From CAXXOK01 sp964640955 (GTDB taxonomy: Bacteria > Bacillota > Clostridia > Christensenellales > Aristaeellaceae), in the NCBI GenBank assembly GCA_964640955.1, contig CAZXJI010000011.1, positions 1 to 64,000 on the forward strand: 64,000 nt of DNA, given 5' to 3'. Of the stretch, positions 1 through 9,138 are shown piece after piece (position 1 is the stretch's first letter; every line of letters starts with the position of its first letter). Made by a program: the position numbers and the translations under genes. The notes under the pieces are model-generated. The model made no database searches and was not told the DNA's origin. It was given only the letters and a program-made list of their open reading frames with translations.

Positions 1-123
1 AAAATGCAATACGCGATAAACTAAAAACAACACTAGACTCATAGCTATTCTATAAAAGATGTAATTGTAATTTGGATTAATTTACTTCCCTTTACATTAT
101 TCGATGATGGGAGAAAAGGTAAA

Positions 124-693
124 ATGAATGGAATATTGACTATACTATCATTGATTGCAATTATTCTACCTCTTGTTGCATGGAGAGAGGTGGCAATAAC
201 ACGTAACAGGAACAAAGAAATACATGACTCAGATCAGGTTTGGTTAACAAGTCAGGGATTTAATATAGATAATAAAGTTGTTTTCGAAGATGTAGCCCTA
301 TACGTTGATAATTACAATAGATGCAATGCTATTAAAAAGAGTAAGTCTTCTTCCGTAGAAATCCATGATTTTGACGATTTATTTGATGTCGAATTTATTG
401 ATAATGGAGACGGCGGGACACGAGGAAGTCTCGGAGGAGCAATAGCTGGAGGGATACTATTGGGAGGGTTTGGTGCCGTTGCTGGCATGTCTGCTAATAC
501 AAGTGGAAAATGTAATCTCTTGCAAGTTCGATTATCTGTTAACGATGTGCGGTGTCCACAAATCATCTGTGACTTTCTAAAAATCTTAGGCAGTGTAGAA
601 AGAAAGAGCAGCACATATCAGAATGCATTTAAAGCTGCAAAGGATTTCTGTGGATTATTGTCCTATGTGCTAAATAACAGAAAAAGGAAATAA
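124..693 (+). CDS. Glycine-rich membrane-anchored protein, unknown function
   Basis: A 189-aa protein. Residues about 3-20 form one hydrophobic N-terminal segment (LTILSLIAIILPLV), which would tether it to the membrane. Around residues 98-125 lies a glycine-rich hydrophobic stretch (GGAIAGGILLGGFGAVAG) of the kind seen in short SHOCT-type bacterial membrane proteins. The C-terminal part is charged and Lys/Arg-rich, with no catalytic motif I recognise. It is AT-rich compared with the GC-rich genes after 1.4 kb. The resemblance to SHOCT-type proteins is a pattern match only; the role is unknown. Confidence 0.6.
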   Translation: MNGILTILSLIAIILPLVAWREVAITRNRNKEIHDSDQVWLTSQGFNIDNKVVFEDVALYVDNYNRCNAIKKSKSSSVEIHDFDDLFDVEFIDNGDGGTRGSLGGAIAGGILLGGFGAVAGMSANTSGKCNLLQVRLSVNDVRCPQIICDFLKILGSVERKSSTYQNAFKAAKDFCGLLSYVLNNRKRK

Positions 694-800
694 TGGTAAA
701 AACGTTGACGCTTTGGTAATATGAAGATATAATTAGTACGGATGGGGCCTGTTCCTCATGATCACCGAATTTCTTTAGGCATTGGAAAGGAGGTGATTCC

Positions 801-941
801 ATGGAAAAAATCAGGCTAACCATCCGTCCTGTAGTAACCCGGACTGTGGTTACGATTGAACGGCGCGGAAATGCAGTATATCGTGTCACGAAGATATGCA
901 AAGGTTCTTCGGTCTCGACAAGAACCGAACGGATCGGCTAA
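801..941 (+). CDS. Small basic protein of 46 aa
   Basis: An ATG preceded by AAAGGAGGTGATTCC, an almost complete match to the anti-Shine-Dalgarno end of 16S rRNA. This decides the start and argues for real, strong translation. The product is basic, with many Val, Thr and Arg residues (begins MEKIRLTIRPVV). It has no transmembrane segment and no family I recognise. A hairpin followed by T residues lies 20 nt after the stop, so it looks like a single-gene unit. Confidence 0.5.
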   Translation: MEKIRLTIRPVVTRTVVTIERRGNAVYRVTKICKGSSVSTRTERIG

Positions 942-959
942 CCGTGTCTTCACAGGGAT

Positions 960-992
960 AAGAGTAAATGTGTTCAAACATGTTTACTCTTA
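960..992 (+). terminator. Hairpin terminator after the 46-aa ORF
   Basis: AAGAGTAAA at 960-968 pairs with TTTACTCTT at 983-991, with TATTG following. It lies just after the 801-941 ORF. Confidence 0.45.
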
Positions 993-1019
993 TTGTCATT
1001 AAGAATATAATAAATACAA

Positions 1020-1224
1020 TGCCCGGAGCTGCTTCAACATTGATTCTCGCGTTGGTAAGTTTCTTTTAGGAGATGGAGAAACTTCTCCAAGAGAGGATGA
1101 ATATTGATGTAGGTTTTTGTAAGTGCACATTATCGGCGTCCACCTCACGGCGTGAATAAGACCGTTTATGTGCGAAGCTATCTCCGCCGCCAGTTTAATC
1201 ATTAACTGATGGTTGCTCCGGGCA
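1020..1224. other. Gene-free stretch bounded by a perfect inverted repeat; possible structured RNA
   Basis: TGCCCGGAGC near 1020 pairs with GCTCCGGGCA near 1215. Inside, GCACAT/ATGTGC plus CGG/CCG make a second stem (about 1125-1175), and AGTTTC/GAAACT a third. A minus-strand 67-codon frame crosses it but has no ribosome binding site or recognisable family. I cannot assign an RNA class. Confidence 0.3.
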
Positions 1225-1335
1225 GATTATAGTCTTAACTGAACATGGTTTTATACCTCCATAATGCTCGATATGGTGTCGAGTTTTTATTTATTATCAG
1301 TTACTTTGCGAATTGAAGCGAACGTTGGAAGAACG

Positions 1336-1365
1336 TTGCATAATAGCGAAAGCCCATGTTATAAT
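1336..1365 (+). promoter_or_regulatory. Sigma-A type promoter
   Basis: TTGCAT, an 18-nt spacer, then TATAAT at 1360-1365. It lies 66 nt upstream of the large Pro/Glu-rich gene and matches the housekeeping consensus in 5/6 and 6/6 positions. Confidence 0.6.
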
Positions 1366-1430
1366 GATACAATCAATTATAAAGGATCTTGCGGCTTGCG
1401 GCGACACACTGCAGGGGAGGGGTCGATATC

Positions 1431-4400
1431 ATGAAGCGTTGGGAGGATCGGGCCGACCGCCCGCAATGGCGGGAACGCGACGATACGAACAGGCGGCCGC
1501 CTTCGCGCGAGCCGGAAGGCGGGCGGCTTAAGCCTTTGCCGCCCCTTGCGTCCGGCTCCCGCGCCGGCCGGCGCCCGGCGTACGAACCCGACGCCGAGTG
1601 GGAACGGGAACCCCGCTGTTGCGAACCCCCCCGGGAAGCGTACGATGCGGACGCTTCGGAGGAGGAAGTGCTTTACGAGCCTGCGTACGACGATCGCCGC
1701 CGCGGCGAGCGTTACCCGCGGCCCCAGGTGGAGGCGCCCGCGTGGCGGCAGCCTCGCCGCGCGGAAGCGCCGCCGCCCTGCCCGCCGCCCGTGTGGCAGG
1801 CGAACCCGTATCCGTACGCGCCCCCCGCGCCCGCGTGGCAGCCGGAGTACCCCCGGTACCAGACGCCGGGAGCGAACATCGTGTTTCAGGTGACGCCCGC
1901 CCCCGCGCCCTACGCCGCCCCTTACGCCGCGCCGATGCCCTCGCCCTATCCGCCGGCGATGCCCGCCCCTTACCCTTCCTGGCAGTGGCCCTATGCGCCC
2001 TACCCCCAGCAGCCGCCCGCGACGAACGTCATCGTGCAGTGCGAGTGCCCGCGCCGCGCTCCTCAGCCGTCCGCGCCGCCTTACCCCGTATACGAGCGGC
2101 CGTCCGCGCCGTCTCCGCCGCCTCCGCATGCCAAGGCGCACAGGCCGCATGGGAGGATGCATCCCCCGCATGCCGTGCGCGCTTCCGAGGCGCCCCCGCC
2201 TCCACCCCCGGCCGAACGGCCGCAGCCCGCGAAGCCCGAGCCGTTTACGCCGCTCCCCGAGCGGGAGCGGTGGACGCCTCCCGCGCCGGCCGAGCCGCTC
2301 AGGCCCCTGCAGCCTCCCGCGCAGCCGAGGCCGGAGGAGGCCGCCCCGGAGGAACAGCGAAATCCGCAGGCCGGGCCCGCGCGCGTGTCGGCAGGCCTGT
2401 TTCCCGCGCCGCGCGTCCTGCCGCCGAGACCCGCGCTCCGGCCGGAAGCCCCGCGCCCCGCCATGCCCGCGCCGTTTGCGCCCCCCGCGCCGCGCAAAGC
2501 GGACGCCGCCGGCGCGCGCGCGGCTTACTACGACGGCATCGGCATGCCCCCGGCTTTCGAGCCTCCCGAGCGGAACGAGTGGACGCCCCCGGCGTTTGAA
2601 ACGGTGTTGCCGGAGCAGATCGCGCCGCCGCCGGAAGCGCCGGAGCCTCCGGCGAACGAACAGCCGCCCTACGACCGCCGCGTGGAATACGAACCGCCCG
2701 AAACGGAGGCGTGGGCGTCGCGCATTCCCGAAGAAACGGTAACGGCGAGCGAGGAAGCCGGACAGCCGCCTTATGAGAGCGACGGCTTCGCGGCGCAGGC
2801 CGACCTGCAGCCCGCCGCGCCGGAGCCGGAAACGTGGGAAACCGCGCAGACGCCGGGGGAGGAACGGCCGCCGTACGACGAGCCGTCGACACCCGAACCT
2901 TTCACCGAGGATCAGGTCCCGCAGGCCCTCGCTGCCGAAGAAGAAAGCGCACAGCCGGCGGAAGAAACGCAGGCGCCGGAGGCGACCGCCGAAGAACCTG
3001 CCGAAGAGCCCGCCGCCTTGCAGGAGCTTCCTTACGAGGGGCCGGCTTATATGGAACCGGCTTTTACGGCGGTCGCCGCGCCGGAGCCGGAAGCGTGGGA
3101 AGCCCCGCAGACACCCGCGGAGGAACGGCCGCCGTACGGCGAACCGACGCTGCCCGAACCGTCCGCACAGGAGGACGCATGGGCCCCGCAGGCCGTTTCC
3201 GCCGGGGAAGAAAGCGCGCAGCCGGCGGAAGAAACGCAGTCGCCGGAAGAACCCGCCGAGGCGATCGCTGAGGAACCCGCCGAGGAAAATGCTGAGGAGT
3301 CCGCCGAGGCAATCGCTGAGGAACCTGCCGAAGAAATCGCCGAAGCGCCCGCTACCGCGGAAGAACCGCCATATTCTGAAGAAGCGGCCTTTGCGGAGCC
3401 TCCCTTTGAACAACCCGCCGAACCGGAGCCGCCGGCGTGGGAAGCCCCGCAGGCGCAGGCCGACGAACGTACGCCTTACGAAGAACCGCCGATCCCCGAG
3501 TCTCCCGCCACGGAGGCATGGGCGCCGCAGCCCGTCGCGGAGGCGGGGAGCAAAGCCGAGCCGCCGGCGTGGGAATCGCCGGTGCCCGAACCGGAACCCC
3601 CCGCCCCGCGGCCGGCGCCGGAACCCCCTTTCTCCCGATCCATTGAGCCGGCTCAGCCGGAGCAGGCCGTAACGGAGGAACCCGAGCAAACGCCGTGGCC
3701 TGTCTGGTCGGAAGGCCGGGAAGCGCCGGCGGACGAGCATCCTTTCCCCGATTTTTCCGCGCCTGCCGCCGTCCCGCCCGTGCAAACGCGCGGCGGCGCC
3801 CCGGCGGTCACCGCCTGGAACGGCGTCGCCACGACGACGGCTGAAGCCATTCCCGCCGCCCCAGAGGCGCAACCCGAGCCGGAAGCCGCGGAGCAGCCGT
3901 CCAGGGACGAGGACGAGGACGCGGAGGAAGACGAACCCCCATCCCGGGACGCGTTCCGCTCAGTCCCCGCGCCGACGGCGCCGGGCGGCCGGGACGCGTG
4001 GGCGCCCGTTCCTCCGAAGGAACTGCCCGAGCCGATGCCTGTTTCCACCAGCGAACCGGAAGACCGGCCGCAGAAGCGCCGCAGAAGCGGCGTCGTCCGC
4101 TGGGTCTTCGCAGGGGTCGTGGTGGTCGCGCTGGCGGCGGCGCTGTACCAGTCCGGCCTGTGGACGCAGCTTACCCGGCCCGCCACCAACGAAGCGACCG
4201 TCGAAGGGCTGGCAACCGTCGCCCCGACGGCGGAGCAGATTACGGCTGCCGCCGCGGCGACGGCCGAAGCGGCAGCGGAGGGCGCGGTGGCGCTCAACGG
4301 CGTTTCCCTCGCGCTGGCGGAGGGAACGGCGCCCGTAACGCTGGTGTTCACGCTGAAAACCAACGCGGCCGTTTCCGCCGTTCGGCTGATGTCCGAAAGC

Positions 4401-4571
4401 GGCGTCATGTTCCCGACCACCGCCCGCAGCACCCCGCTGGACGACGGGCTCAAGTGGACGGTATCGGCGGATTTTGAAACGGCCTACTCCGGCCGCGTGC
4501 GTATCTTCCTGTGCGACCAGGACGGAGCGTGGAGCGAAGCTTCCCAGACCTGCACGGTGAACGTCACCTGA
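1431..4571 (+). CDS. Giant Pro/Glu-rich single-pass membrane protein
   Basis: About 1046 aa. The ATG at 1431 follows GGGGAGGGG; an upstream in-frame start lacks such a site. The first ~850 residues are low complexity: first proline-rich (PPYPVY-type), then acidic EEPAEE stretches. These include at least three imperfect repeats built on W-E-x-P-Q..ERPPY-x-EP, at about 2820, 3080 and 3420. One transmembrane helix (WVFAGVVVVALAAALY) lies near residue 890, preceded by KRRR. A ~110-residue C-terminal domain with sheet-like pattern and two cysteines follows. The positive-inside rule puts the long tail in the cytoplasm and the C-terminal domain outside. No enzyme motif is seen; a scaffold or envelope role is a guess. 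Confidence 0.75.
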   Translation: MKRWEDRADRPQWRERDDTNRRPPSREPEGGRLKPLPPLASGSRAGRRPAYEPDAEWEREPRCCEPPREAYDADASEEEVLYEPAYDDRRRGERYPRPQVEAPAWRQPRRAEAPPPCPPPVWQANPYPYAPPAPAWQPEYPRYQTPGANIVFQVTPAPAPYAAPYAAPMPSPYPPAMPAPYPSWQWPYAPYPQQPPATNVIVQCECPRRAPQPSAPPYPVYERPSAPSPPPPHAKAHRPHGRMHPPHAVRASEAPPPPPPAERPQPAKPEPFTPLPERERWTPPAPAEPLRPLQPPAQPRPEEAAPEEQRNPQAGPARVSAGLFPAPRVLPPRPALRPEAPRPAMPAPFAPPAPRKADAAGARAAYYDGIGMPPAFEPPERNEWTPPAFETVLPEQIAPPPEAPEPPANEQPPYDRRVEYEPPETEAWASRIPEETVTASEEAGQPPYESDGFAAQADLQPAAPEPETWETAQTPGEERPPYDEPSTPEPFTEDQVPQALAAEEESAQPAEETQAPEATAEEPAEEPAALQELPYEGPAYMEPAFTAVAAPEPEAWEAPQTPAEERPPYGEPTLPEPSAQEDAWAPQAVSAGEESAQPAEETQSPEEPAEAIAEEPAEENAEESAEAIAEEPAEEIAEAPATAEEPPYSEEAAFAEPPFEQPAEPEPPAWEAPQAQADERTPYEEPPIPESPATEAWAPQPVAEAGSKAEPPAWESPVPEPEPPAPRPAPEPPFSRSIEPAQPEQAVTEEPEQTPWPVWSEGREAPADEHPFPDFSAPAAVPPVQTRGGAPAVTAWNGVATTTAEAIPAAPEAQPEPEAAEQPSRDEDEDAEEDEPPSRDAFRSVPAPTAPGGRDAWAPVPPKELPEPMPVSTSEPEDRPQKRRRSGVVRWVFAGVVVVALAAALYQSGLWTQLTRPATNEATVEGLATVAPTAEQITAAAAATAEAAAEGAVALNGVSLALAEGTAPVTLVFTLKTNAAVSAVRLMSESGVMFPTTARSTPLDDGLKWTVSADFETAYSGRVRIFLCDQDGAWSEASQTCTVNVT

Positions 4572-4598
4572 TGTCCCCGGCGGCGGACCGGCGTCTGT

Positions 4599-4722
4599 CA
4601 AAAAAGTGGACTTCGCCACTTTTTTGAGCTACGGGTCATGTTTGCGGCAAAGCCGCAAACTCCCCGCCCGACCGGCAAAGCCGGTCGATACGAAAACAAT
4701 CGGAGGGTTGCGACCCTCCGAT
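4599..4722. repeat. Cluster of four perfect hairpins
   Basis: Four back-to-back palindromes fill the gap after the giant gene. AAAAAAGTGG/CCACTTTTTT is at about 4600-4625 and terminator-like. GTTTGCGGC/GCCGCAAAC is at 4640-4660. GACCGGC/GCCGGTC is at 4670-4686. ATCGGAGGGT/ACCCTCCGAT is at 4699-4722. The first can end transcription; the others look like an intergenic palindromic repeat unit. A further CAAAGAAGCG/CGCTTCTTTG hairpin lies at 4806-4850. No gene is seen between 4572 and 5078. Confidence 0.65.
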
Positions 4723-4990
4723 ACCACCCAAGGGAAATAGGTTTTTGATAGCCTGACACCCGTTTCGGCGGCGGACCGGCGCCGTTTCTCATCATCCATG
4801 AAGAACAAAGAAGCGAGGCGCGCGGAAAAAGCGGCGGCCCCGCTTCTTTGCTTTAAGCGCCTCGCCGCCGCCCGCCGTGGAAAACCGTGGAAATCCGGCC
4901 CGGCCGCATCCTGCCCGGGCGACGGGGTTTTCTCATCGGTTTCTAATGTGGTTTTCAGGCGCTCCTTAGTGGCTTTCAAGCGTATTTTCT

Positions 4991-5019
4991 TTGTCAAGGG
5001 CGAGCGGTTATGCTATAAT
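4991..5019 (+). promoter_or_regulatory. Sigma-A promoter of xpaC-telA
   Basis: TTGTCA, exactly 17 nt, then TATAAT at 5014-5019, 60 nt before the xpaC start. Near-consensus. Confidence 0.75.
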
Positions 5020-5078
5020 TCCAGTGTTGCGAAACGAAGGGACGGCATTCGCCCACGAAAGGAAATTGAGGAATTCGC

Positions 5079-6020
5079 ATGAGCAAGCATAACGGCAAAT
5101 CGAAGAATCGCAAGGGCCGGGGCGCGGGGATCATCGGGTTCGGCGTGATTTTTGCGCTGTATTCGATTCTTTTCCATCCCTTCAGCATCGGAAAGCTTCT
5201 GCTGGGGCTGATCCTGGCGGGGCTTATCGGTTCCGTCCTGCGGGTGATGGGCTCGGGGCTGGACCTGACCACCCACAACAAGCAGGACGCCGTGCCCGAA
5301 AGCCTGGAAAAGGTCGCCAAGGACACCGGCAACCCCGAGGTGGATACCCTTTTGCAGAAGGGCCGCGAGACGATCACGCAGATTCGCGTCGAAAACAAGA
5401 AGATTCCCGACGAGGGCCTGACCGGGAAGTTAAGCGAGCTGGAAACGCTTTGCGGCGACATCTTCCGCGCCGTGTACGACAAGCCCGCCAAGGCCGCGCA
5501 GATCCGCAAGTTCATGGACTACTACCTGCCCACGACGCTCAAAATGGTCAAGGCCTATCGGGAACTGGGCGAGCGCAACCTGCGCAGCGACGAGGCGGAC
5601 GCGGCCCGCAAGCGCATCGACGAGGCGCTGGGCATCGTGATCAAGGGCTGCCGGAAGCTGCTGAACAACCTTTACCGGGACGATATGCTGGATATCACCA
5701 CCGATATCGACGTGCTGGAACAGATGCTCAAGCGCGACGGCCTGACCGAAAGCGATTTGCAGCTGGCCGCCCAGCAGGCGCGGCAGGCCGCGCGGATCAA
5801 CGCGCAGGTGGAAAGCGGCGCAAACGCCCGCGCCGCCCAGGCGTCCGGGGCCGCCGCTCAGCAGGCTTACGACCCCGCCCAATGGCACGTGGGCAAGCAG
5901 ACCGACGTGGCCGAACAGGTGCAAAACGTGGTGCGCACGGCCCAGACCCACGCGCCGCAGGCGCCGGTGATGCAGATGGGCGGCCAGGCCGCCGCGCAGG
6001 CCCCGCAGAAAGAGGAATAA
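5079..6020 (+). CDS. xpaC: XpaC-like protein (5-bromo-4-chloroindolyl phosphate hydrolysis family)
   Basis: A 313-aa protein. A basic N-terminus (KSKNRKGRG) is followed by two close hydrophobic segments, about residues 18-33 and 41-56, then a long helical domain with the family's pattern (DTLLQKGRETITQI, KFMDYYLPTTLKMVKAY). This matches XpaC proteins, named for a screening phenotype; their biochemical activity is unclear. The C-terminus is Ala/Gln-rich. It is directly followed by telA, the usual pairing in Bacillota, so both probably act together at the membrane in stress or toxic-anion tolerance. A good promoter lies 60 nt upstream and the ribosome site is AAAGGAAATTGAGG. Confidence 0.85.
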   Translation: MSKHNGKSKNRKGRGAGIIGFGVIFALYSILFHPFSIGKLLLGLILAGLIGSVLRVMGSGLDLTTHNKQDAVPESLEKVAKDTGNPEVDTLLQKGRETITQIRVENKKIPDEGLTGKLSELETLCGDIFRAVYDKPAKAAQIRKFMDYYLPTTLKMVKAYRELGERNLRSDEADAARKRIDEALGIVIKGCRKLLNNLYRDDMLDITTDIDVLEQMLKRDGLTESDLQLAAQQARQAARINAQVESGANARAAQASGAAAQQAYDPAQWHVGKQTDVAEQVQNVVRTAQTHAPQAPVMQMGGQAAAQAPQKEE

Positions 6021-6078
6021 CGGAAAACCGATCCGTACGAACGCATCCGTTTCACAAAGACGTAAGGAGGATTATCCC

Positions 6079-7302
6079 ATGACCGAATCCAATCAGGCTC
6101 CCGAAACCGCCAACGCCACGGCCGCCGTGCCCGTATTGACCCTCGACACCTCTTCCCTGGCCAAGGACAAGGCCGATCTGGACGAAGCGGTCGCCGCGCT
6201 GGAAAAGGCCGGAACCGCGCCCGGCGCGGGCAACGCCGGCGAAGCGGTGCAGGCGACGCTCAAGGACATGGACACCTCCATGCTCACCGACGCGGACAAG
6301 CAGAGCATCGAGGCGTTCGTCAAGCAGATCAACATCGAAAATCCCGACCACGTGCTGCTCTACGGCGCGGACGCGCAAAAGAAGGTCGCCGATTTCAGCG
6401 ACAGCGCCCTGGCCACCGTGCGCACCGACCAGACCGGCGAAGTGGGCGACATGCTGGTGAAGCTCGTCAGCGAAATCAAGGGCTTCGGCTCCGACGCCGA
6501 GAAGCCCGCCGGCCTCAAGGGCCTTTTCTGGAACGCGCAGAAGGCCATCGAGGAAATGAAGAACAAGTACGAAAAGGTCGAAGTCAACGTGGACGGCATC
6601 TCCTCTTCCCTGGAGGGCTACCAGCGCCAGCTCCTCAAGGACGTGAGCATGTTCAACCACCTCTACGAGATGAACACCCAATACTTCAAGGAACTGACCA
6701 TGTACATCATCGCCGGCGAAAAGAAGCTGGCCGAGGTGCGCGCCACCACCCTGCAGGAGCTTAAGGAAAAGGCCACGAAGAGCGGCGACGCCATGGACGC
6801 CCAGCGCGCCAACGACCTGGCCGCCGCCTGCGACCGGTTTGAGAAAAAGCTGCACGACCTGAAGCTGACCCGCACCGTGGCCCTGCAGATGGCCCCGCAG
6901 ATCCGCCTTTTGCAGAGCAACGACAGCCTGCTGGTGGAGCGCATCCAAAGCACGCTTTCCAATACCCTGCCGCTGTGGAAAAGCCAGATCGTGATCGCGC
7001 TGGGCCTGCAGCGCAGCCAGGACGCGCTTCGCGCCCAGACGGCCGTCACCGATATGACCAACGAGCTGCTCAAGAAGAACGCCGAGAAGCTCAAGATGGG
7101 CACCATCGAAACCGCCAAGGAGGCCGAGCGCGGCATTATCGACATCGAGACGCTGACCCAGACCAACCAGAGCCTGATCGACACCATCACCGAGGTGATG
7201 AAGATTCAGGACGAAGGCCGCCAGAAGCGCATCGAGGCCGAGAAGCAGTTGGTCGTCATGGAAGGGCAGCTGAAGCAGAAGCTTTTGGAGCTTCGCCACT
7301 GA
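6079..7302 (+). CDS. telA: TelA family toxic anion resistance protein
   Basis: A 407-aa, almost entirely helical protein with no membrane segment. It shows the TelA core pattern (YEKVEVNVDGISSSLEGYQ, then LFEMN-like HLYEMNTQYFKELTMYI, then LQSNDSLLVERIQSTLSNT and PLWKSQIVIALGLQRSQ). TelA-type proteins are linked to tellurite and lantibiotic tolerance; the mechanism is not settled. It lies 58 nt after xpaC behind AAGGAGG, so it is co-transcribed. Length is typical for the family. Confidence 0.9.
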   Translation: MTESNQAPETANATAAVPVLTLDTSSLAKDKADLDEAVAALEKAGTAPGAGNAGEAVQATLKDMDTSMLTDADKQSIEAFVKQINIENPDHVLLYGADAQKKVADFSDSALATVRTDQTGEVGDMLVKLVSEIKGFGSDAEKPAGLKGLFWNAQKAIEEMKNKYEKVEVNVDGISSSLEGYQRQLLKDVSMFNHLYEMNTQYFKELTMYIIAGEKKLAEVRATTLQELKEKATKSGDAMDAQRANDLAAACDRFEKKLHDLKLTRTVALQMAPQIRLLQSNDSLLVERIQSTLSNTLPLWKSQIVIALGLQRSQDALRAQTAVTDMTNELLKKNAEKLKMGTIETAKEAERGIIDIETLTQTNQSLIDTITEVMKIQDEGRQKRIEAEKQLVVMEGQLKQKLLELRH

Positions 7303-7429
7303 TTCACCCTGGGATGGATCGACGGCAGGCTCCCGCCCTGGCGCGAGCCTGCCTTTTCCTTGCCGCGGGCGCTTTCGCCCGCATCCCGGCGGGGCGGCCC
7401 GCACCCGGCCGCCCGAGAAAGGAACGTTT

Positions 7430-7972
7430 ATGAAACCCAGGCTTTCCACCTGGCTTGCGCTGCTCATCAGCTTCGTGCTGGTGGCGTTCGGGCTGGTCTA
7501 CGGCGACGTCAGCGGCTACGCGGACGAGCGCGCGCAGGTGAACGCGCTTCTGGAAGGGGACAACGGGCTTCTGACCGTGGCGGGCTACCGCGCCGCCGAC
7601 GGGCTGAACCTGTGCGTGGTGGCCGAACGGCACCTGACCGGCGATGCGGACGTCGGCGCCCTGCGCGCGGCGGCTCAGGCCCTGTGCGCGGACGAGACGA
7701 ACCCGGCGACCGTCAAAAAGCTGGACGACGCCCTGAGCGCCGCCTTCCAGACGGTGGCCGCGAAGCTTTCCGCGACGCCGGGCTTTACGGCCGACACGCG
7801 CGACGCGCAGTACCTTTCCATGCTTACGGACGATTTTACGCTGTACGGACGGCACGAGATCTATCAAACCTACAACGACGCGGCCGCGGCCTTCAACCAG
7901 AAGCTGTCCGCGCCGGTGCTGGGGGATATCGCCCGCCTCTTCGGCGTCGCGTCCTGCCCGCTGTATGCGTAA
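7430..7972 (+). CDS. LemA-like exported protein
   Basis: A 180-aa protein. Residues 8-25 form an N-terminal hydrophobic segment; the rest is mostly helical. The end (YQTYNDAAAAFNQKLSAPVL, then ARLFG) matches the YN..v..fn....p..liA.lfgf signature that closes LemA proteins, and the pairing with a TPM-domain gene supports this. LemA proteins are membrane-tethered helical bundles of uncertain role. The centre of this copy is divergent, so the assignment is likely rather than certain. RBS is GAAAGGAACG. Confidence 0.6.
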   Translation: MKPRLSTWLALLISFVLVAFGLVYGDVSGYADERAQVNALLEGDNGLLTVAGYRAADGLNLCVVAERHLTGDADVGALRAAAQALCADETNPATVKKLDDALSAAFQTVAAKLSATPGFTADTRDAQYLSMLTDDFTLYGRHEIYQTYNDAAAAFNQKLSAPVLGDIARLFGVASCPLYA

Positions 7973-8009
7973 CGCCTCCCGGCCGCTTGGCGGCTTAAGA
8001 AGGAGAACG

Positions 8010-8906
8010 ATGAAAACTTCGATTGTCAAAACCCTGATCGCGCTGACGCTGATCTGTATGCTGCTCGCGCCCGCGGCCGCGCTGGGCGGGGCCCGCTACC
8101 CGGAGGATGCGGGCACCCTGACCGACGACGCCAACGCCCTGGGGCAAACCATGGCCGCGGATATCGCCGCCTATGCCGATCGGGTGGAAAGCGCGACGGG
8201 GCTCAAGCTGCACGTGGCCGTGGTGCTGTTTCTGGACGGCGAGACGGCGCAGGGCTACGCCGACGCGCTCTTTGCCCGCTGGGGTCTGGGGGAGGACGAC
8301 CTGCTGCTGCTGGGCGCGGCGGCGGAGGATACCTTCGCCTTCGCCTCGGGCGCGAACGTCAGGGCGAAGATCAGCGATGCCAGCCTGAGCACGCTGCTCT
8401 ATGCCTCGGGCTTTGCGACGGACTTCCAAAACCAGCGTTACGACGACGCTTTCGGCGCTTTCTTCGTGGATTTCAACACCCTGCTTAAAAAGCAGTACGG
8501 CGAAACGATCGCGTTGGGCGAGCTGTTCGCGGCGTATCAGCCCACGGCCGAGCCCACCGCCACGCCGACCGCGACGCCCGCGTCCGCGGCGCAGTCCGCG
8601 GAGGAGGCCGCCTACGCGCTGTGGACGAGCACCATGGATTCCATCGGCGACAGCGTGCAGCGCTACCGCGACACCCGTCACGAGGACGAGGACGGCGGGG
8701 GCCTGAGCACGGGCGGGTGGATCGTGCTGGTGATTATCGTGCTGATCGTATTGGGGCAGACCGGCCCCGCGCGGCGCGCCAGGCGCGGCGGCTGCGGGTG
8801 CTCGCCCGTCGGCTGGCTTTTCGGCGGCCTGGGGCTGGGCGCGTGGCTCGAACATCGCTCCGGCGGTTCGCGCCGCGGCTGTTGCGGGCGTCCGCCGAGG
8901 CGGTAA
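8010..8906 (+). CDS. TPM-domain membrane protein (YgcG type)
   Basis: A 298-aa protein starting after AAGGAGAACG. A signal peptide (about residues 1-25, ending PAAALGG) precedes a TPM domain (about 30-165) with the typical RYPEDAGTLTDDANAL entry and the WGLGEDDLLLLGA motif. A short PTAEPTATPTATP linker follows. A transmembrane helix (WIVLVIIVLIVLGQTG) near residue 245 and a Gly/Cys/Arg-rich cytoplasmic tail complete it. TPM domains face the outside in such proteins and are proposed to have phosphatase or chaperone-like roles. It is in an operon with the LemA-like gene. A strong terminator follows. Confidence 0.8.
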   Translation: MKTSIVKTLIALTLICMLLAPAAALGGARYPEDAGTLTDDANALGQTMAADIAAYADRVESATGLKLHVAVVLFLDGETAQGYADALFARWGLGEDDLLLLGAAAEDTFAFASGANVRAKISDASLSTLLYASGFATDFQNQRYDDAFGAFFVDFNTLLKKQYGETIALGELFAAYQPTAEPTATPTATPASAAQSAEEAAYALWTSTMDSIGDSVQRYRDTRHEDEDGGGLSTGGWIVLVIIVLIVLGQTGPARRARRGGCGCSPVGWLFGGLGLGAWLEHRSGGSRRGCCGRPPRR

Positions 8907-8940
8907 AGGGAGCGGAAAGAGAAAACAGGGTACAAGCCGA

Positions 8941-8967
8941 CCGGCCGCTTCATCAGCGGCCGGTTTT
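8941..8967 (+). terminator. Rho-independent terminator of the LemA/TPM operon
   Basis: CCGGCCGCT, loop TCATC, AGCGGCCGG, then TTTT. A 9-bp perfect GC stem 35 nt after the TPM gene. Confidence 0.8.
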
Positions 8968-9050
8968 CGTCACCCGCCCCTTTCGGACCGGCGCGGGCGG
9001 AAAAACGCGCAAACCGGGGAAATAAAAAGGATACGGAAGGGGGGTAGTAT

Positions 9051-9079
9051 TTGACATCGGCGAAAACTTACATTACAAT
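9051..9079 (+). promoter_or_regulatory. Sigma-A promoter of the repeat-built surface protein
   Basis: Perfect TTGACA, 17-nt spacer, TACAAT at 9074-9079, 60 nt before the start codon. Confidence 0.75.
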
Positions 9080-9138
9080 AACTCTGTATATAGTTTTATC
9101 GGGAATCCGCCGCCGGATTCGGAAAGAGAGCCGGGACG

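Noticed and set aside
1377..3872. 831-codon minus-strand frame opposite the giant gene
   Set aside because: Arg/Gly-rich shadow caused by the GC-rich third positions of the plus-strand gene; no ribosome site or domain.
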